A stretch of 21,375 nt of DNA from Limnoraphis robusta CS-951. GTDB lineage: Bacteria > Cyanobacteriota > Cyanobacteriia > Cyanobacteriales > Microcoleaceae. Of the stretch, positions 1 through 8,435 are shown piece after piece (position 1 is the first letter of the stretch; the number at the start of each line of letters is the position of its first letter). The stretch is taken from contig NZ_LATL02000006.1 of assembly GCF_000972705.2 (NCBI RefSeq), positions 1-21,375 on the forward strand. Reading direction: 5' to 3'. The notes under the pieces are model-generated. The model did not search any database. It was not told the origin of the DNA and saw only the letters and a list, made by a program, of their open reading frames with translations. The position numbers and the translations under genes are program-made.

Positions 1-306
1 CCCCCCCGCCTCGCCACTGGGAATTTTCACTTGCCATTTCCCGTCTACTTCAACGGGGGTTTGTACTTCCTGACCTCTAAATTTTACCGTGACAGTATTA
101 CCCGGTTTATCCCATCCCCAAAGGTTGACATCGGTTTGTTGCTGAAGTACCATGCGATCGCCTATAATTGAGGGTAACTCTAGCGTTGCTTCCGGATTTG
201 AGTCCACCCCCAAATTTAGGCTAAATAAAAAAATTAGTCCCAAAAACGCAAAAATAATACTAATTTTTTTCATTGTTAGTTGAGTGGCTTCTAACAAAAC
301 CGACAT
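1..306 (-). CDS. Sialate O-acetylesterase-like protein, N-terminal part (runs off left edge)
   Basis: The reading frame starts at an ATG at 306 and is still open at base 1, so only about 102 residues are visible. An N-terminal hydrophobic stretch (about residues 12-32, after MKKIS) looks like a signal peptide or anchor, so the product is probably exported. After it comes LPSIIGDRMVLQQ, then LWGWDKPGNTVTV and DGKWQVKIPSGEAGG. This is the typical start of the sialate O-acetylesterase family, where a beta-sandwich precedes an SGNH esterase domain; that domain lies outside the window. The start at 306 is favoured by GGAGG about 8 bases upstream; an internal ATG at 273 would give a more compact signal peptide. 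Such enzymes remove O-acetyl groups from sialic acids or other acetylated glycans; the substrate here cannot be told. Confidence 0.7.
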   Translation of the reverse strand, partial: MSVLLEATQLTMKKISIIFAFLGLIFLFSLNLGVDSNPEATLELPSIIGDRMVLQQQTDVNLWGWDKPGNTVTVKFRGQEVQTPVEVDGKWQVKIPSGEAGG

Positions 307-743
307 CTGTGATCCTCCATTTTAATCAACCCGCCCTAAAATCTGAGGGTACGCGATCACCCCTGAATTGACAGTAGAAATGAGAATCTTTAATCCTCTC
401 ACCCACCCTACCTGTTATTTTGTGCATTTTGTCAAGAGGCTGATTTGCAACCCTTGCTGCTCTCTCAAAAACTCGTGCATCGCGCCTGCCAAAACTTAGT
501 CCGGAAATGCTGACAATTAACCTAATAATCAGGGTTTCAGCCGCTATTTTTGCTTCAAGACACTAGAAGCCCTTGGGTGAGTTCTTCTTAAGAGTAGCAG
601 AACCCCTATACTGTCGTCAACTTTTTAGGAATTATTTTCAATAAAAATTTGAGAATTTTCGATTTAGTTTTGAAGATTAAAACTATTTTCACAAAAAATA
701 TTTAAAAAACTTATGAAATTTGTCCTTTTTTGGGGTTAGGGGG

Positions 744-773
744 TTGACAACTTTGGCGAAAACCAGGTATGAT
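744..773 (+). promoter_or_regulatory. Sigma70-like promoter, TTGACA-N18-TATGAT
   Basis: A perfect TTGACA (744-749) is followed after 18 bases by TATGAT (768-773). A perfect TATAAT also lies at 779-784 but is too far from this -35 element. No + strand gene follows; transcription would run into the 3' end of the class II aldolase gene antisense. It is a sequence match only, in AT-rich DNA where chance matches occur. Confidence 0.4.
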
Positions 774-849
774 TATCTTATAATGGAAATATTGCCTAAA
801 ATTTTATTTTTTCAAACATCCCATTATTTAACTTACCTACAATCATACC

Positions 850-884
850 AAAAATCGGCTCGGAAATCAACCCCTTTTTTCCGA
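850..884 (-). terminator. Putative intrinsic terminator of the aldolase gene
   Basis: TCGGAAA (860-866) and TTTCCGA (878-884) form a perfect 7-bp stem with an 11-base loop. Read on the - strand, the stem is followed four bases later by a run of five T. It lies about 32 bases downstream of the aldolase stop codon. The stem is short and moderately GC-rich, so strength is uncertain. Confidence 0.4.
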
Positions 885-915
885 CCGGTTCTAGCAGAAG
901 TCGTGAGATCATTGA

Positions 916-1512
916 TCACCGTTTCCAATACTGAAATAAGACCTCCGCCGCTTCTGCTAAACTTTCCCCAAAGGTTAATACTCCGTCTTCATGTCCGGCC
1001 ATCACGAGAATTTTTTGATGGGTTAAATCTTGTTGTTGAAATAAACGAAACATTTCCTCTGCCATTTGGGGTGTACCATAGGGAACTTCTGGGCGAGTTG
1101 TAGGAACCTGAAATAATAAGGTTCGCCAAAATTCGGGATGATGAACATGAATAATCGCATTGATTTTAGAGTTAAAACTGTAAATTGCGGCATGAGTCAG
1201 AGACTCTGAAGAGGCTTTAATCGGCCCTTGACACGTGAGGGAATTTTCAGTTAAATTAAACGCACAAACTCGGGTGTAATGTTCGGGTTGAAGCTTTGGT
1301 AAATGTCCGGTTTGAGTCCCAGAAACAATAAATTCTCGAGAATCTTTCAACCGAATGCTAATATTACCAAATCCAATCCCATTATCATAAACGCCAATTA
1401 AACCCAAAGCATAGAGATCATCGCGCCATTGCATTAAATCTTGAATAACATCACAGCTAATCGGTTCATCTTTCAGCCAGTGACAGTGATATTTGATAAC
1501 GCCTTCATCCAT
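916..1512 (-). CDS. Class II aldolase/adducin family protein
   Basis: This 198-residue protein has the hallmarks of zinc-dependent class II aldolases of the fuculose-1-phosphate aldolase type: GNISIRL near residue 49, a phosphate-binding FIVSGTQTG (61-69), SSESLTHAAIY with a candidate catalytic Glu103, the zinc pair HVH (His122, His124) and a third ligand in GHEDGV (His174). The family includes sugar-phosphate aldolases, epimerases and methylthioribulose-1-phosphate dehydratase; I cannot pick the substrate. The ATG at 1512 is chosen because the longer frame from 1563 begins inside a GGGCGGGTT hairpin repeat and adds no family sequence. No clear Shine-Dalgarno is seen. The repeat block begins only about 35 bases upstream, so the gene's promoter must lie within or beyond it. 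Confidence 0.8.
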   Translation of the reverse strand: MDEGVIKYHCHWLKDEPISCDVIQDLMQWRDDLYALGLIGVYDNGIGFGNISIRLKDSREFIVSGTQTGHLPKLQPEHYTRVCAFNLTENSLTCQGPIKASSESLTHAAIYSFNSKINAIIHVHHPEFWRTLLFQVPTTRPEVPYGTPQMAEEMFRLFQQQDLTHQKILVMAGHEDGVLTFGESLAEAAEVLFQYWKR

Positions 1513-1546
1513 AAATTTTAGGAAATAGTTTACAGTGGCCAGTGAT

Positions 1547-1676
1547 GTAGGGGCGGGTTCCAAATTAATCTATGTTTTCCCACAGACAACCGATATAAAC
1601 CCGCCCTAAACCCCAGTAGGGGCGGGTTCCAAATTAATCTATGTTTTCCCACAGACAACCGATATAAACCCGCCCC
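1547..1676. repeat. Two tandem 69-bp hairpin repeat units
   Basis: Units begin at 1547 and 1616 with GTAGGGGCGGGTTCC and end in AAACCCGCCC; the second stops at about 1676. Over the shared length the two are the same by eye, including the approximately 35-base core. Each unit can fold through GGGCGGGTT pairing with AACCCGCCC. The ends match those of the 6251 and 6515 repeats but the core differs. Open frames crossing this block contain a duplicated peptide that is only a by-product of the repeat. Confidence 0.85.
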
Positions 1677-1710
1677 GAAGTCGGGAGGACAGGAGGTGGT
1701 AATGACTGGA

Positions 1711-1770
1711 AGGGCGGGTTCATAGAAGTTATTTATGAGAAGACAGAAATTTACTCGGAACCCGCCCCTA
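1711..1770. repeat. Hairpin repeat with a third core sequence
   Basis: GGGCGGGTT at 1712-1720 and AACCCGCCCC at 1759-1768 bracket a core unrelated by eye to that of the 1547 units. It belongs to the same end-defined repeat class and lies between the ilvB stop and the aldolase gene. Confidence 0.7.
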
Positions 1771-1804
1771 CACCTGACACCTGACAGTTCCTGATAACGG
1801 GTCA

Positions 1805-1828
1805 CTGTAAACTGTAAACTGTAAACTG
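1805..1828. repeat. Short tandem repeat, CTGTAAA x3
   Basis: Three perfect copies of the heptamer CTGTAAA followed by CTG sit just downstream of ilvB. Related CTGTAAA pieces occur near 1530, 4570 and 4627, also next to gene ends, so this appears to be part of a dispersed intergenic repeat. Confidence 0.7.
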
Positions 1829-1848
1829 CCTCTTGCTTGAGAGTCGCC

Positions 1849-3687
1849 CTATAATTTGGTGCCACATTCTGGACAAAAATGATTGCTAGCAACATTCTTG
1901 GTACCACAATTGCTGCAATACACTAATTCTGCCGCTTGTTCTAACTTTTTGCGTTCGGGTAGTCCCAACATTTGAGCATTACTCTTTCCGGGTGCCACCA
2001 TCGGATAACAGTTTTCATCTCGACGCACTCGTACATCCATCAATACCGGGCCATCATAAGCCAGCATTTCCGCCAGCGCCTCATGTAGTTGATCACGATG
2101 AGTGACTGACATTCCCTTAACCCCATAAGCCTCGGCTAGCTTGACAAAATTGGGCATTCCCAATTCCATATTTGAGGAAGAATAGCGCTCCCCATAAAAC
2201 GTTTGCTGCCACTGGCGTACCATTCCCTGCCAACCATTGTTAATAATCACGGTTTTGGCATGAATCCCGTACTGCATCAGGGTTCCCAACTCTTGAATAT
2301 TCATCTGTATACTGGCATCTCCAGCAATACAAATTACTTCGTGATCCGGTAGAGCAACTTTTGCACCCATCGCCGCCGGCAGTCCATAACCCATTGTTCC
2401 TAAACCGGCGCTAGAAATCCACTGACGCGGCCCATTTTTCAAGTATTGAGCAGCCCACATTTGATGCTGACCCACATCCGTCGTGTAGTAGGCATCAGGC
2501 GCCATTTTCCCCAGTTCAGAAATCACCTCTTGGGGAGAAAGACTATCAGGATACAGAGGAACTTCTAGGGGATAATCTTCGCGCCAACGGTTAATCCGAT
2601 CTAACCAAGCTTGAGTTTGAGTCTGGGGTGCAGGTTCTCCCGTTTCCCGACATCGACGCAACAAATCCACTAAAACCTGTCTGACATCTCCCACGATCGG
2701 AACTTCGGGGGCGCGGTTTTTCCCGACTTCCGCCGGATCAATATCAATATGAATCACTTCGGCGCGAGAGGCAAATTCTTCCAGTTTCCCTGTGACGCGA
2801 TCATCAAATCTCGCCCCGACAGCAATCAACAAATCACATTCACTGACGGCAAAATTAGCATAAGCGGTGCCGTGCATCCCCAACATTCCCACAGACAGGG
2901 GGTGATTTTCATCAAACGCGCCTTTCCCCATTAACGTCGTTGTCACCGGAATTTGGAACAGTTCGGCAAGTTCGTGAATTTCGGCGTGAGCGTTGGCAGA
3001 AATCCCGCCTCCGCCAATATACAATAAGGGACGTTCGGCTTTGCGAATTAGGGCGATCGCTTGGTTAATTTGGCGCATATTGCCTTTAACCGTTGGTCGG
3101 TATCCCGTCAGAGAAACTTCCCCAGGATTAACGGGAATATAATCAAATTCCTCTAAACCGACATCTTTGGGAACATCAATTAACACAGGGCCAGGTCTTC
3201 CTGTACTGGCAATATGGAAGGCTTCAGCAACAATCGCCGCCATTTTTTTCGGGTCGCGGACTAAGTAGGAATGTTTGACAATCGGTAGGGTAATCCCAAA
3301 AATATCTGTTTCTTGAAAGGCATCTGTCCCAATGGCTTTGCGAGAGACTTGTCCGGTGACCACGACTAATGGAATGGAGTCCATATGAGCGGTGGCAATT
3401 CCTGTGACTAAATTAGTCGCCCCAGGACCTGATGTTCCAAAGCAAACTCCAACTCGACCTGTCGCCCGAGCGTAAGCATCCGCCGCATGAGCTGCCCCTT
3501 GCTCATGTCTGACGAGAATATGCTTGAGATCGCCTCCGGCTTCAAAACGATAGAGTTCATCATAAATCGGCAGAATGGCTCCACCGGGATAACCAAATAT
3601 ATGCTCTACTCCGTGACGTTTTAGGCTGTCCATCAGAGCAAAGGCACCCGTTGCGCGTTTTGCTGCTACTTGAGTTCTCAGTTGCAC
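1849..3687 (-). CDS. ilvB: Acetolactate synthase large subunit with C-terminal zinc ribbon
   Basis: This ThDP- and FAD-dependent enzyme joins two pyruvates to acetolactate, or pyruvate and 2-oxobutyrate to acetohydroxybutyrate, the first committed step of branched-chain amino acid synthesis. Seen over 612 residues: catalytic Glu62 in [19 protein letters not shown], a central FAD-binding domain, and the ThDP/Mg motif from GDAS (456-459) to INN (482-484), followed by [11 protein letters not shown]. The start is GTG at 3687, supported by GAGAGG just upstream. Unusual is the tail: residues 591-608 hold CSNC and CPEC (Cys591, 594, 605, 608), a complete zinc-ribbon signature after the normal enzyme end near MLGLPERKK. 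The small regulatory subunit (ilvN) is not adjacent. A 6-5-6 inverted repeat (ACTATT...AATAGT, 3728-3744) lies about 41 bases upstream and could be regulatory. Confidence 0.95.
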   Translation of the reverse strand: MQLRTQVAAKRATGAFALMDSLKRHGVEHIFGYPGGAILPIYDELYRFEAGGDLKHILVRHEQGAAHAADAYARATGRVGVCFGTSGPGATNLVTGIATAHMDSIPLVVVTGQVSRKAIGTDAFQETDIFGITLPIVKHSYLVRDPKKMAAIVAEAFHIASTGRPGPVLIDVPKDVGLEEFDYIPVNPGEVSLTGYRPTVKGNMRQINQAIALIRKAERPLLYIGGGGISANAHAEIHELAELFQIPVTTTLMGKGAFDENHPLSVGMLGMHGTAYANFAVSECDLLIAVGARFDDRVTGKLEEFASRAEVIHIDIDPAEVGKNRAPEVPIVGDVRQVLVDLLRRCRETGEPAPQTQTQAWLDRINRWREDYPLEVPLYPDSLSPQEVISELGKMAPDAYYTTDVGQHQMWAAQYLKNGPRQWISSAGLGTMGYGLPAAMGAKVALPDHEVICIAGDASIQMNIQELGTLMQYGIHAKTVIINNGWQGMVRQWQQTFYGERYSSSNMELGMPNFVKLAEAYGVKGMSVTHRDQLHEALAEMLAYDGPVLMDVRVRRDENCYPMVAPGKSNAQMLGLPERKKLEQAAELVYCSNCGTKNVASNHFCPECGTKL

Positions 3688-4468
<781 letters not shown>

Positions 4469-4470
4469 CA

Positions 4471-4562
4471 GTCAGCACCCCGCTCTAAAGAGACGGGGCA
4501 TCATGCTTCTCTTTTTAGGTAGCTGACCAGCCTAAGTCCCTTGAGGACTACGTTATCGGTGA
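4471..4562 (-). mobile_element. Possible IS200/IS605-type right end (solo omega-RNA-like remnant)
   Basis: Read on the - strand this stretch has a short stem AGTCC/GGACT (4535-4549), a GCTG/CAGC stem (about 4522-4531), GAAGCATGATG, and a closing hairpin CCCCG...CGGGG with a TCTTTAGA core (4478-4498) before TGCTGAC. This order resembles the 3' ends of cyanobacterial tnpB transposons as I remember them. No tnpB reading frame adjoins it, so at most a remnant or non-autonomous copy is present. It could simply be glnB 3' sequence. Confidence 0.3.
4478..4516 (+). terminator. Putative glnB terminator hairpin
   Basis: CCCCG (4478-4482) pairs with CGGGG (4494-4498), and TCT/AGA extends the stem with one bulge. 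CTTCTCTTTTT follows at 4506-4516, a few bases further from the stem than in an ideal intrinsic terminator. It begins 10 bases after the glnB stop codon. Confidence 0.5.
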
Positions 4563-4579
4563 AAAAAAACTGTAAACTT

Positions 4580-4605
4580 TAGGGGTAATTGATCAATTAC
4601 CCCTA
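4580..4605. repeat. Perfect 26-bp palindrome between convergent genes
   Basis: TAGGGGTAATTGA and its exact complement meet without a loop. It lies between the convergent ends of glnB and rdgB and could act as a bidirectional terminator or be a mobile palindromic repeat. A partial CTGTAAA repeat flanks it on each side. Confidence 0.75.
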
Positions 4606-4621
4606 CAACACTGGTTACTGT

Positions 4622-5212
4622 TCACTGTAAAGGTTGTTTGAGGAGTTCTTGCAGTTGGGGAAGCAACACTTTGAAAGCTTGGCCCCGATGAGAGATCAAC
4701 TGCTTCTGTTCCGGTGACATTTGGGCAAAGGTTTTTTGTTCTGTCGGAACATAAAAAATGGGATCGTATCCAAACCCCCCATCACCTTGGGGAGTCTCCA
4801 AAATTTCTCCGGGACAGATGCCTTCTAGGTTTAACACGATCGAACCATCGGCACGGGCGATCGCAATGGCACAAACAAAGGCGGCTTTGCGGTGGGTTGA
4901 GTCGCCGAGTTCCCGCAAAACTCGTTGGATGCGATCGCTATCTGTCGCCCCATAACGGGCAGAATAGACTCCAGGCGCACCATTAAGCGCATCCACCGTT
5001 AAACCCGAGTCATCTGCGATCGCCCATTGTTTGGTGGCTTTAGCGACTTCTGAGGCTTTTAAGCAAGCATTTTCGATAAAGCTTTCCCCTGTTTCTTCGA
5101 CTTCTATTTCATCGGGTTTGAGTTGTAATTCTATATCCAACTCAGATAAATAAGCTTTGATTTCTTCCAGTTTTCCCGGATTACCTGTGGCTACCACTAA
5201 AGTTTTAATCAT
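4622..5212 (-). CDS. rdgB: RdgB/HAM1 family non-canonical purine NTP pyrophosphatase
   Basis: The enzyme hydrolyses dITP, ITP and XTP to monophosphates and keeps deaminated purines out of DNA and RNA. The 196-residue product shows the family motifs in order: ATGNPGK (8-14), the acidic patch with FIENACLKA (45-53), ADDSGL (66-71), SARYG (84-88), GFGYDPIF (146-153) and SHRGQA (174-179). The ATG at 5212 is chosen because the protein then begins exactly at the family start MIKTLVVATGN; the longer frame from 5290 overlaps the upstream gene. It starts 20 bases after the stop of the beta-propeller gene and the two are probably co-transcribed. Ribosome-binding sequence is weak. Confidence 0.93.
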   Translation of the reverse strand: MIKTLVVATGNPGKLEEIKAYLSELDIELQLKPDEIEVEETGESFIENACLKASEVAKATKQWAIADDSGLTVDALNGAPGVYSARYGATDSDRIQRVLRELGDSTHRKAAFVCAIAIARADGSIVLNLEGICPGEILETPQGDGGFGYDPIFYVPTEQKTFAQMSPEQKQLISHRGQAFKVLLPQLQELLKQPLQ

Positions 5213-5232
5213 CGGTTTAATCTTGTTGTGAT

Positions 5233-6237
5233 TTAACGAAGTTCTCTCAATTGACGAGTTTCTGAGTTGAGATAAACGAGATCTTGACAAAGACTTGGTA
5301 ACTCTGAGTTTATCACTTGATACCCCCCCTGTTTCAAGTCAAAACCCACAATTGCTTTCAGTTCCGATATCCAAACACCGCCATAAATAGAGGCTTGAAT
5401 ACTTCCACTTTCTCCGAGAATGATTTGAGGGGGTTGATTAAACTTTCCGGCTAAAGCGGCTTCTAGACTTGCTGCTGAAAATGCTAACAGTTGACCTTGT
5501 TCTCGATAAATTTTACCCTGTTCTAGACTCCGTTGATAATCTCGTTCATCCCAAGTTGAGACTAATAGTATTACTTCGTTTGTCGGTTCATGGCGATAAA
5601 GTTGAGGAAGTTCTAATTCTTCATATCCCGTTATTAAACTCGGATGAACTAACTCCCATTGTTTTAAATTATTCTCATCGGCTTTGAGTAACGCAATACA
5701 AGCATTTTTATGTTGAGGATGGTTTTCATTAATGATATGTTTAGCCGCTACTAACATATAATAACAATTTTCAACCTTAAAAATATAAGGATCGCGCCAA
5801 GCATGAGCGGTTCTATCTGAGGGGTTTTGGGTTCTAATAAAATAGCGAAACTCTGGATCAATCTCTTGAGGAGAAAGGCTAAAATTCCGATCAATCATCC
5901 AATTATTCAAATCATTAGATTGAGCTAATTTAATTGTTTGAACGGCGAAATAATCTCCTTCGGTTTGACGTTCGGTATAGAACATCAAGTAATTTCTGGG
6001 ATAATTTTTAACGGTGCAACCTGTCCAAATCGATTGATTTTCGTGACAGTCAATGATATTTTTCTTTTGTATTTTAAAGCTTTGAAAATCCAAAGTTATG
6101 GCGTAGGTTAGCTGAGAATAAAGATGATGAGTTTCTATTTGTTTATATTGCCAATCAGCCGACAGTAAATAAACGTGATACAGTCGTTTTTCCGGTTCGT
6201 AGAGATACCAAAAATCCCAAGTAAATTGATTTTTCAT
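5233..6237 (-). CDS. Clan GH-J-like five-bladed beta-propeller glycosidase (putative)
   Basis: The 334-residue protein has no signal peptide or membrane segment and is probably cytosolic. Three spaced motifs recall the GH32/GH68 active site: WDFWYL near the N-terminus (Asp8, position of the nucleophile), AWRDPYIF (Arg148-Asp149-Pro150, like the RDP motif) and ELELPQLY (Glu209, like the acid/base motif). WTGCTV at 71-76 may match the substrate-loop motif. These families act on beta-fructosides; related propellers (GH43, GH130) act on other glycans. The assignment rests on motif order by eye and the substrate is unknown. It lies just upstream of rdgB and just downstream of the hairpin-repeat block. 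The ATG at 6237 is the only reasonable start. Confidence 0.6.
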   Translation of the reverse strand: MKNQFTWDFWYLYEPEKRLYHVYLLSADWQYKQIETHHLYSQLTYAITLDFQSFKIQKKNIIDCHENQSIWTGCTVKNYPRNYLMFYTERQTEGDYFAVQTIKLAQSNDLNNWMIDRNFSLSPQEIDPEFRYFIRTQNPSDRTAHAWRDPYIFKVENCYYMLVAAKHIINENHPQHKNACIALLKADENNLKQWELVHPSLITGYEELELPQLYRHEPTNEVILLVSTWDERDYQRSLEQGKIYREQGQLLAFSAASLEAALAGKFNQPPQIILGESGSIQASIYGGVWISELKAIVGFDLKQGGYQVINSELPSLCQDLVYLNSETRQLRELR

Positions 6238-6250
6238 AGTGAACCATTAT

Positions 6251-6473
6251 CAGCGTAGGGGCGGGTTCCACCCAGATTAATGTTTCTCAGCAATCACCTC
6301 TATCAACCCGCCCAACCCGTTATTAGTCATCAGCGTAGGGGCGGGTTCCACCCAGATTAATGTTTCTCAGCAATCACCTCTATTAACCCGCCCAACCCGT
6401 TATTAGTCATCAGCGTAGGGGCGGGTTCCACCCAGATTAATGTTTCTCAGCAATCACCTCTATCAACCCGCCC
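6251..6473. repeat. Three tandem 80-bp hairpin repeat units
   Basis: Units begin at 6251, 6331 and 6411 with CAGCGTAGGGGCGGGTTCC; the third lacks the last 17 bases. They differ by a single base by eye (TATCAACCCG versus TATTAACCCG in the middle unit). Each carries GGGCGGGTT (6259-6267 in unit 1) and AACCCGCCC (6305-6313), giving a 9-bp stem over a conserved 37-base core. The near identity points to recent tandem duplication. Confidence 0.9.
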
Positions 6474-6514
6474 TTGTAATCACCTTTAATACCATGTTCG
6501 CTTGATTAATTCTC

Positions 6515-6585
6515 TTGTAGGGATGGGGCGGGTTCACTTCAATCTCTGATGAATATTACAGATATTACAGAACCCGCCCCTACAA
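6515..6585. repeat. Hairpin repeat with a different core
   Basis: GGGGCGGGTT (6525-6534) and AACCCGCCCC (6571-6580) form a perfect 10-bp stem. Flanking TTGTAG and CTACAA extend the inverted repeat. The core, with a GATATTACAG/GAATATTACAG direct repeat, is unrelated by eye to that of the 80-bp units. The rest of the 6238-6655 gap holds nothing else I can name. Confidence 0.8.
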
Positions 6586-6655
6586 AATCATTGATTAATC
6601 GGACATGATCAAACCTCTAACTTTTAACCTGTTTACTGTCTTCTGAAGCGAACAT

Positions 6656-8089
6656 TTACGAACAGCTACTCGCCCAATCTTTCGCCCAAGAAAGGGTTTG
6701 ATTCACCTGTTTTTTATCGGCTGCTTCACAATATAAACGTAAAACAGGTTCAGTTCCACTAAAGCGAATTAATAGCCAACGATCATCAGCCAAACGGAAC
6801 TTATAACCATCCACTGTTAAACAATCTGTCACTGCTTGTCCAGCGATTTCTTTGGGAGGATTATTTTCTAATTGTTCGACTAAACGCGATCGTACCTCCA
6901 TACTCGCCAAAGGTAAATCAATCCGATCATACACCGAAGAAAATCCAACTTTGTCTTGAAGACGGCGATAAATTTGGCTGAGATCTTCTCCCGACTGAAC
7001 GATAGCTTCTAACAGGAACAAAGCCGATAGTAAAGCATCTCGTTCCGGTATATGAACGCCATAACCAACCCCACCAGATTCTTCACCCCCGACTAACACT
7101 TGAGAAGACAACATCCGATCGGCAATATATTTATAACCAATCGGTGTTTCATACAAGGATAAATCGTACAATTTGGCAATCCGAGGAATCAAATCAGATC
7201 CGCTTACAGTTTTGACAATTTCTCCACCAAAACCTCGACGAGTGGCTAAATGTTCGATTAAAATGGGAATCAAAATTTGAGAACTCAAGAAATTTCCTTC
7301 CCCATCCACCGCAGCGACGCGATCGCTATCGCCATCAAATACAAACCCCACCGCTAAACTGTCTTGAGAACGTTTATGGGTTTTAATTTGACGGAACAAT
7401 TCAGGAATATATTTAGGTAATGGTTCCGGCGCACCGCCATCAAATAACGGATCACGATTGCTGTTAATTTCTCTAACGGAATCGCCTAAAATTCGAGCTA
7501 AACCCCCCGTAGCGGCACCGTGCATCACATCAACAAAAACGGTCAATTTACCCTGATTAATCGCTGTTTTAATCGCCTCAATATCAACCTTTGATTGTAA
7601 CGTTTCACAATAAGCAGGCCAAGGATCAAAAGACTCTAATGTTCCGGGAATGTCTGCTTTGAGTTGAGGTAGATCGAGTCTTGCTTCTATTTCTTGCGTT
7701 ACGTCTGGGCCAACCGACCCTCCAAATGCACCCTTAACTTTTAAACCTAAATATTTACCGGGATTATGGCTAGCTGTCAGAACCACCGCCCCTAAAGCCT
7801 GTTGTTGGTGAGCAACGAGACTGTAAGCCGGAGTCGGCGCGTAGCCTTGACTGAGTTTAACATCATATCCGGCCGCTTGAATCGCTTGAGCTGCAACTAG
7901 AGCAAATTCTTCAGCCAAAAAGCGTCGATCATATCCTACAAATACCGTGCGACTAGCAGCGTTATGACCATAGATTTCTTCTAAGACTTGAGCAGCCAGA
8001 GGAGCAACTAAAGCGACCCGTTCAAAGGTAAAATCATCAGCAATGACACCTCGCCAGCCATCTGTGCCAAACTTAATCGGTTTAGACAT
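6656..8089 (-). CDS. Phosphoglucomutase/phosphomannomutase family protein
   Basis: This alpha-D-phosphohexomutase interconverts hexose 1- and 6-phosphates through a phosphoserine intermediate. All four family signatures are present in 477 residues: FGTDGWRG at the start (7-14), TASHNPGKYLGLK with catalytic Ser107, the Mg loop DGDSDR (252-257), sugar-binding GGEESGG (334-340), and the phosphate-binding RFSGTEP (442-448). Length and motifs fit bacterial PGM/PMM proteins rather than the longer Pgm type. Whether glucose, mannose or glucosamine phosphate is preferred cannot be read from the sequence. The product would feed nucleotide-sugar synthesis for glycogen, cell wall or exopolysaccharide. 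It is transcribed alone on the - strand; ATG at 8089 matches the family start. Confidence 0.92.
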   Translation of the reverse strand: MSKPIKFGTDGWRGVIADDFTFERVALVAPLAAQVLEEIYGHNAASRTVFVGYDRRFLAEEFALVAAQAIQAAGYDVKLSQGYAPTPAYSLVAHQQQALGAVVLTASHNPGKYLGLKVKGAFGGSVGPDVTQEIEARLDLPQLKADIPGTLESFDPWPAYCETLQSKVDIEAIKTAINQGKLTVFVDVMHGAATGGLARILGDSVREINSNRDPLFDGGAPEPLPKYIPELFRQIKTHKRSQDSLAVGFVFDGDSDRVAAVDGEGNFLSSQILIPILIEHLATRRGFGGEIVKTVSGSDLIPRIAKLYDLSLYETPIGYKYIADRMLSSQVLVGGEESGGVGYGVHIPERDALLSALFLLEAIVQSGEDLSQIYRRLQDKVGFSSVYDRIDLPLASMEVRSRLVEQLENNPPKEIAGQAVTDCLTVDGYKFRLADDRWLLIRFSGTEPVLRLYCEAADKKQVNQTLSWAKDWASSCS

Positions 8090-8435
8090 ATCTCAGGATT
8101 GAAATTTTTTCAGGGTACAATGGAATGTGTTTCAGCGATCGCGGAATGTGAGTGGATAACAACCCGCACCCCCTCAGATTAAACTCACGCCCCTAATATT
8201 TTGAACAGGGGAAATGGAATTTAGATCTGCTGCCAGCCGATTCTAGAAATCATCAGCTTTTTTCGATTATCTCACATCTCCAGCCGGGAGCAAGGAAACC
8301 GGAAGTTGAGCTTTTCCTATCGCTTGAGTCGGGAGCGATCGCTCCCCATCATATAAAACAAGAGACGCGCATTGCACGTCTCTACAGAAGATGGAATTGA
8401 GAATTGATTTTCTCTATTTTACGAGTTTTCTAAAT
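8090..8435. other. Intergenic region, 346 bases, with short palindromes
   Basis: No gene is seen. It holds the 3' flank of folE and the upstream region of the phosphohexomutase. GGGAGCGATCGCTCCC at 8331-8346 is a perfect 16-bp palindrome built around a HIP1 octamer. A hairpin repeat at 8361-8383 is listed separately. Confidence 0.7.
8361..8383. repeat. Dispersed cyanobacterial palindromic repeat
   Basis: AGAGACG (8361-8367) and CGTCTCT (8377-8383) form a perfect 7-bp stem around CGCATTGCA, with TCTAC continuing on the right. This AGAGACG...CGTCTCT motif is a common interspersed repeat in cyanobacterial genomes. About 50 bases beyond the folE stop, it may help end that transcript. Confidence 0.6.

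Larger units (their letters stand above)
307..915. other. Intergenic region, 609 bases, with one promoter-like and one terminator-like element
   Basis: No convincing gene is seen. A frame on the + strand from about 720 crosses into the aldolase gene antisense and has no recognisable features. At 328-338 there is a lone AACCCGCCCTA, one arm of the hairpin repeat seen elsewhere in the window, without its partner. A sigma70-like promoter pointing right (744-773) and a hairpin suited to ending the aldolase transcript (850-884) are listed separately. The stretch 600-720 is very AT-rich. Confidence 0.6.

Noticed and set aside
720..1103. 127-residue open frame on the + strand after the promoter-like sequence
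   Set aside because: It begins at TTG, runs antisense through the well-supported aldolase gene, and shows no domain or composition of a real protein.
1530..1907. Open frame on the - strand encoding a duplicated peptide (RAGLYRLSVGKHRLIWNPPL-like)
   Set aside because: The duplication is the direct translation of the 69-bp hairpin repeat, and the frame overlaps the end of ilvB; no ribosome site or family similarity.
6251..6473. Possible CRISPR array
   Set aside because: The units are contiguous 80-bp copies with no unique spacers, each a self-complementary hairpin, and there are no cas genes.
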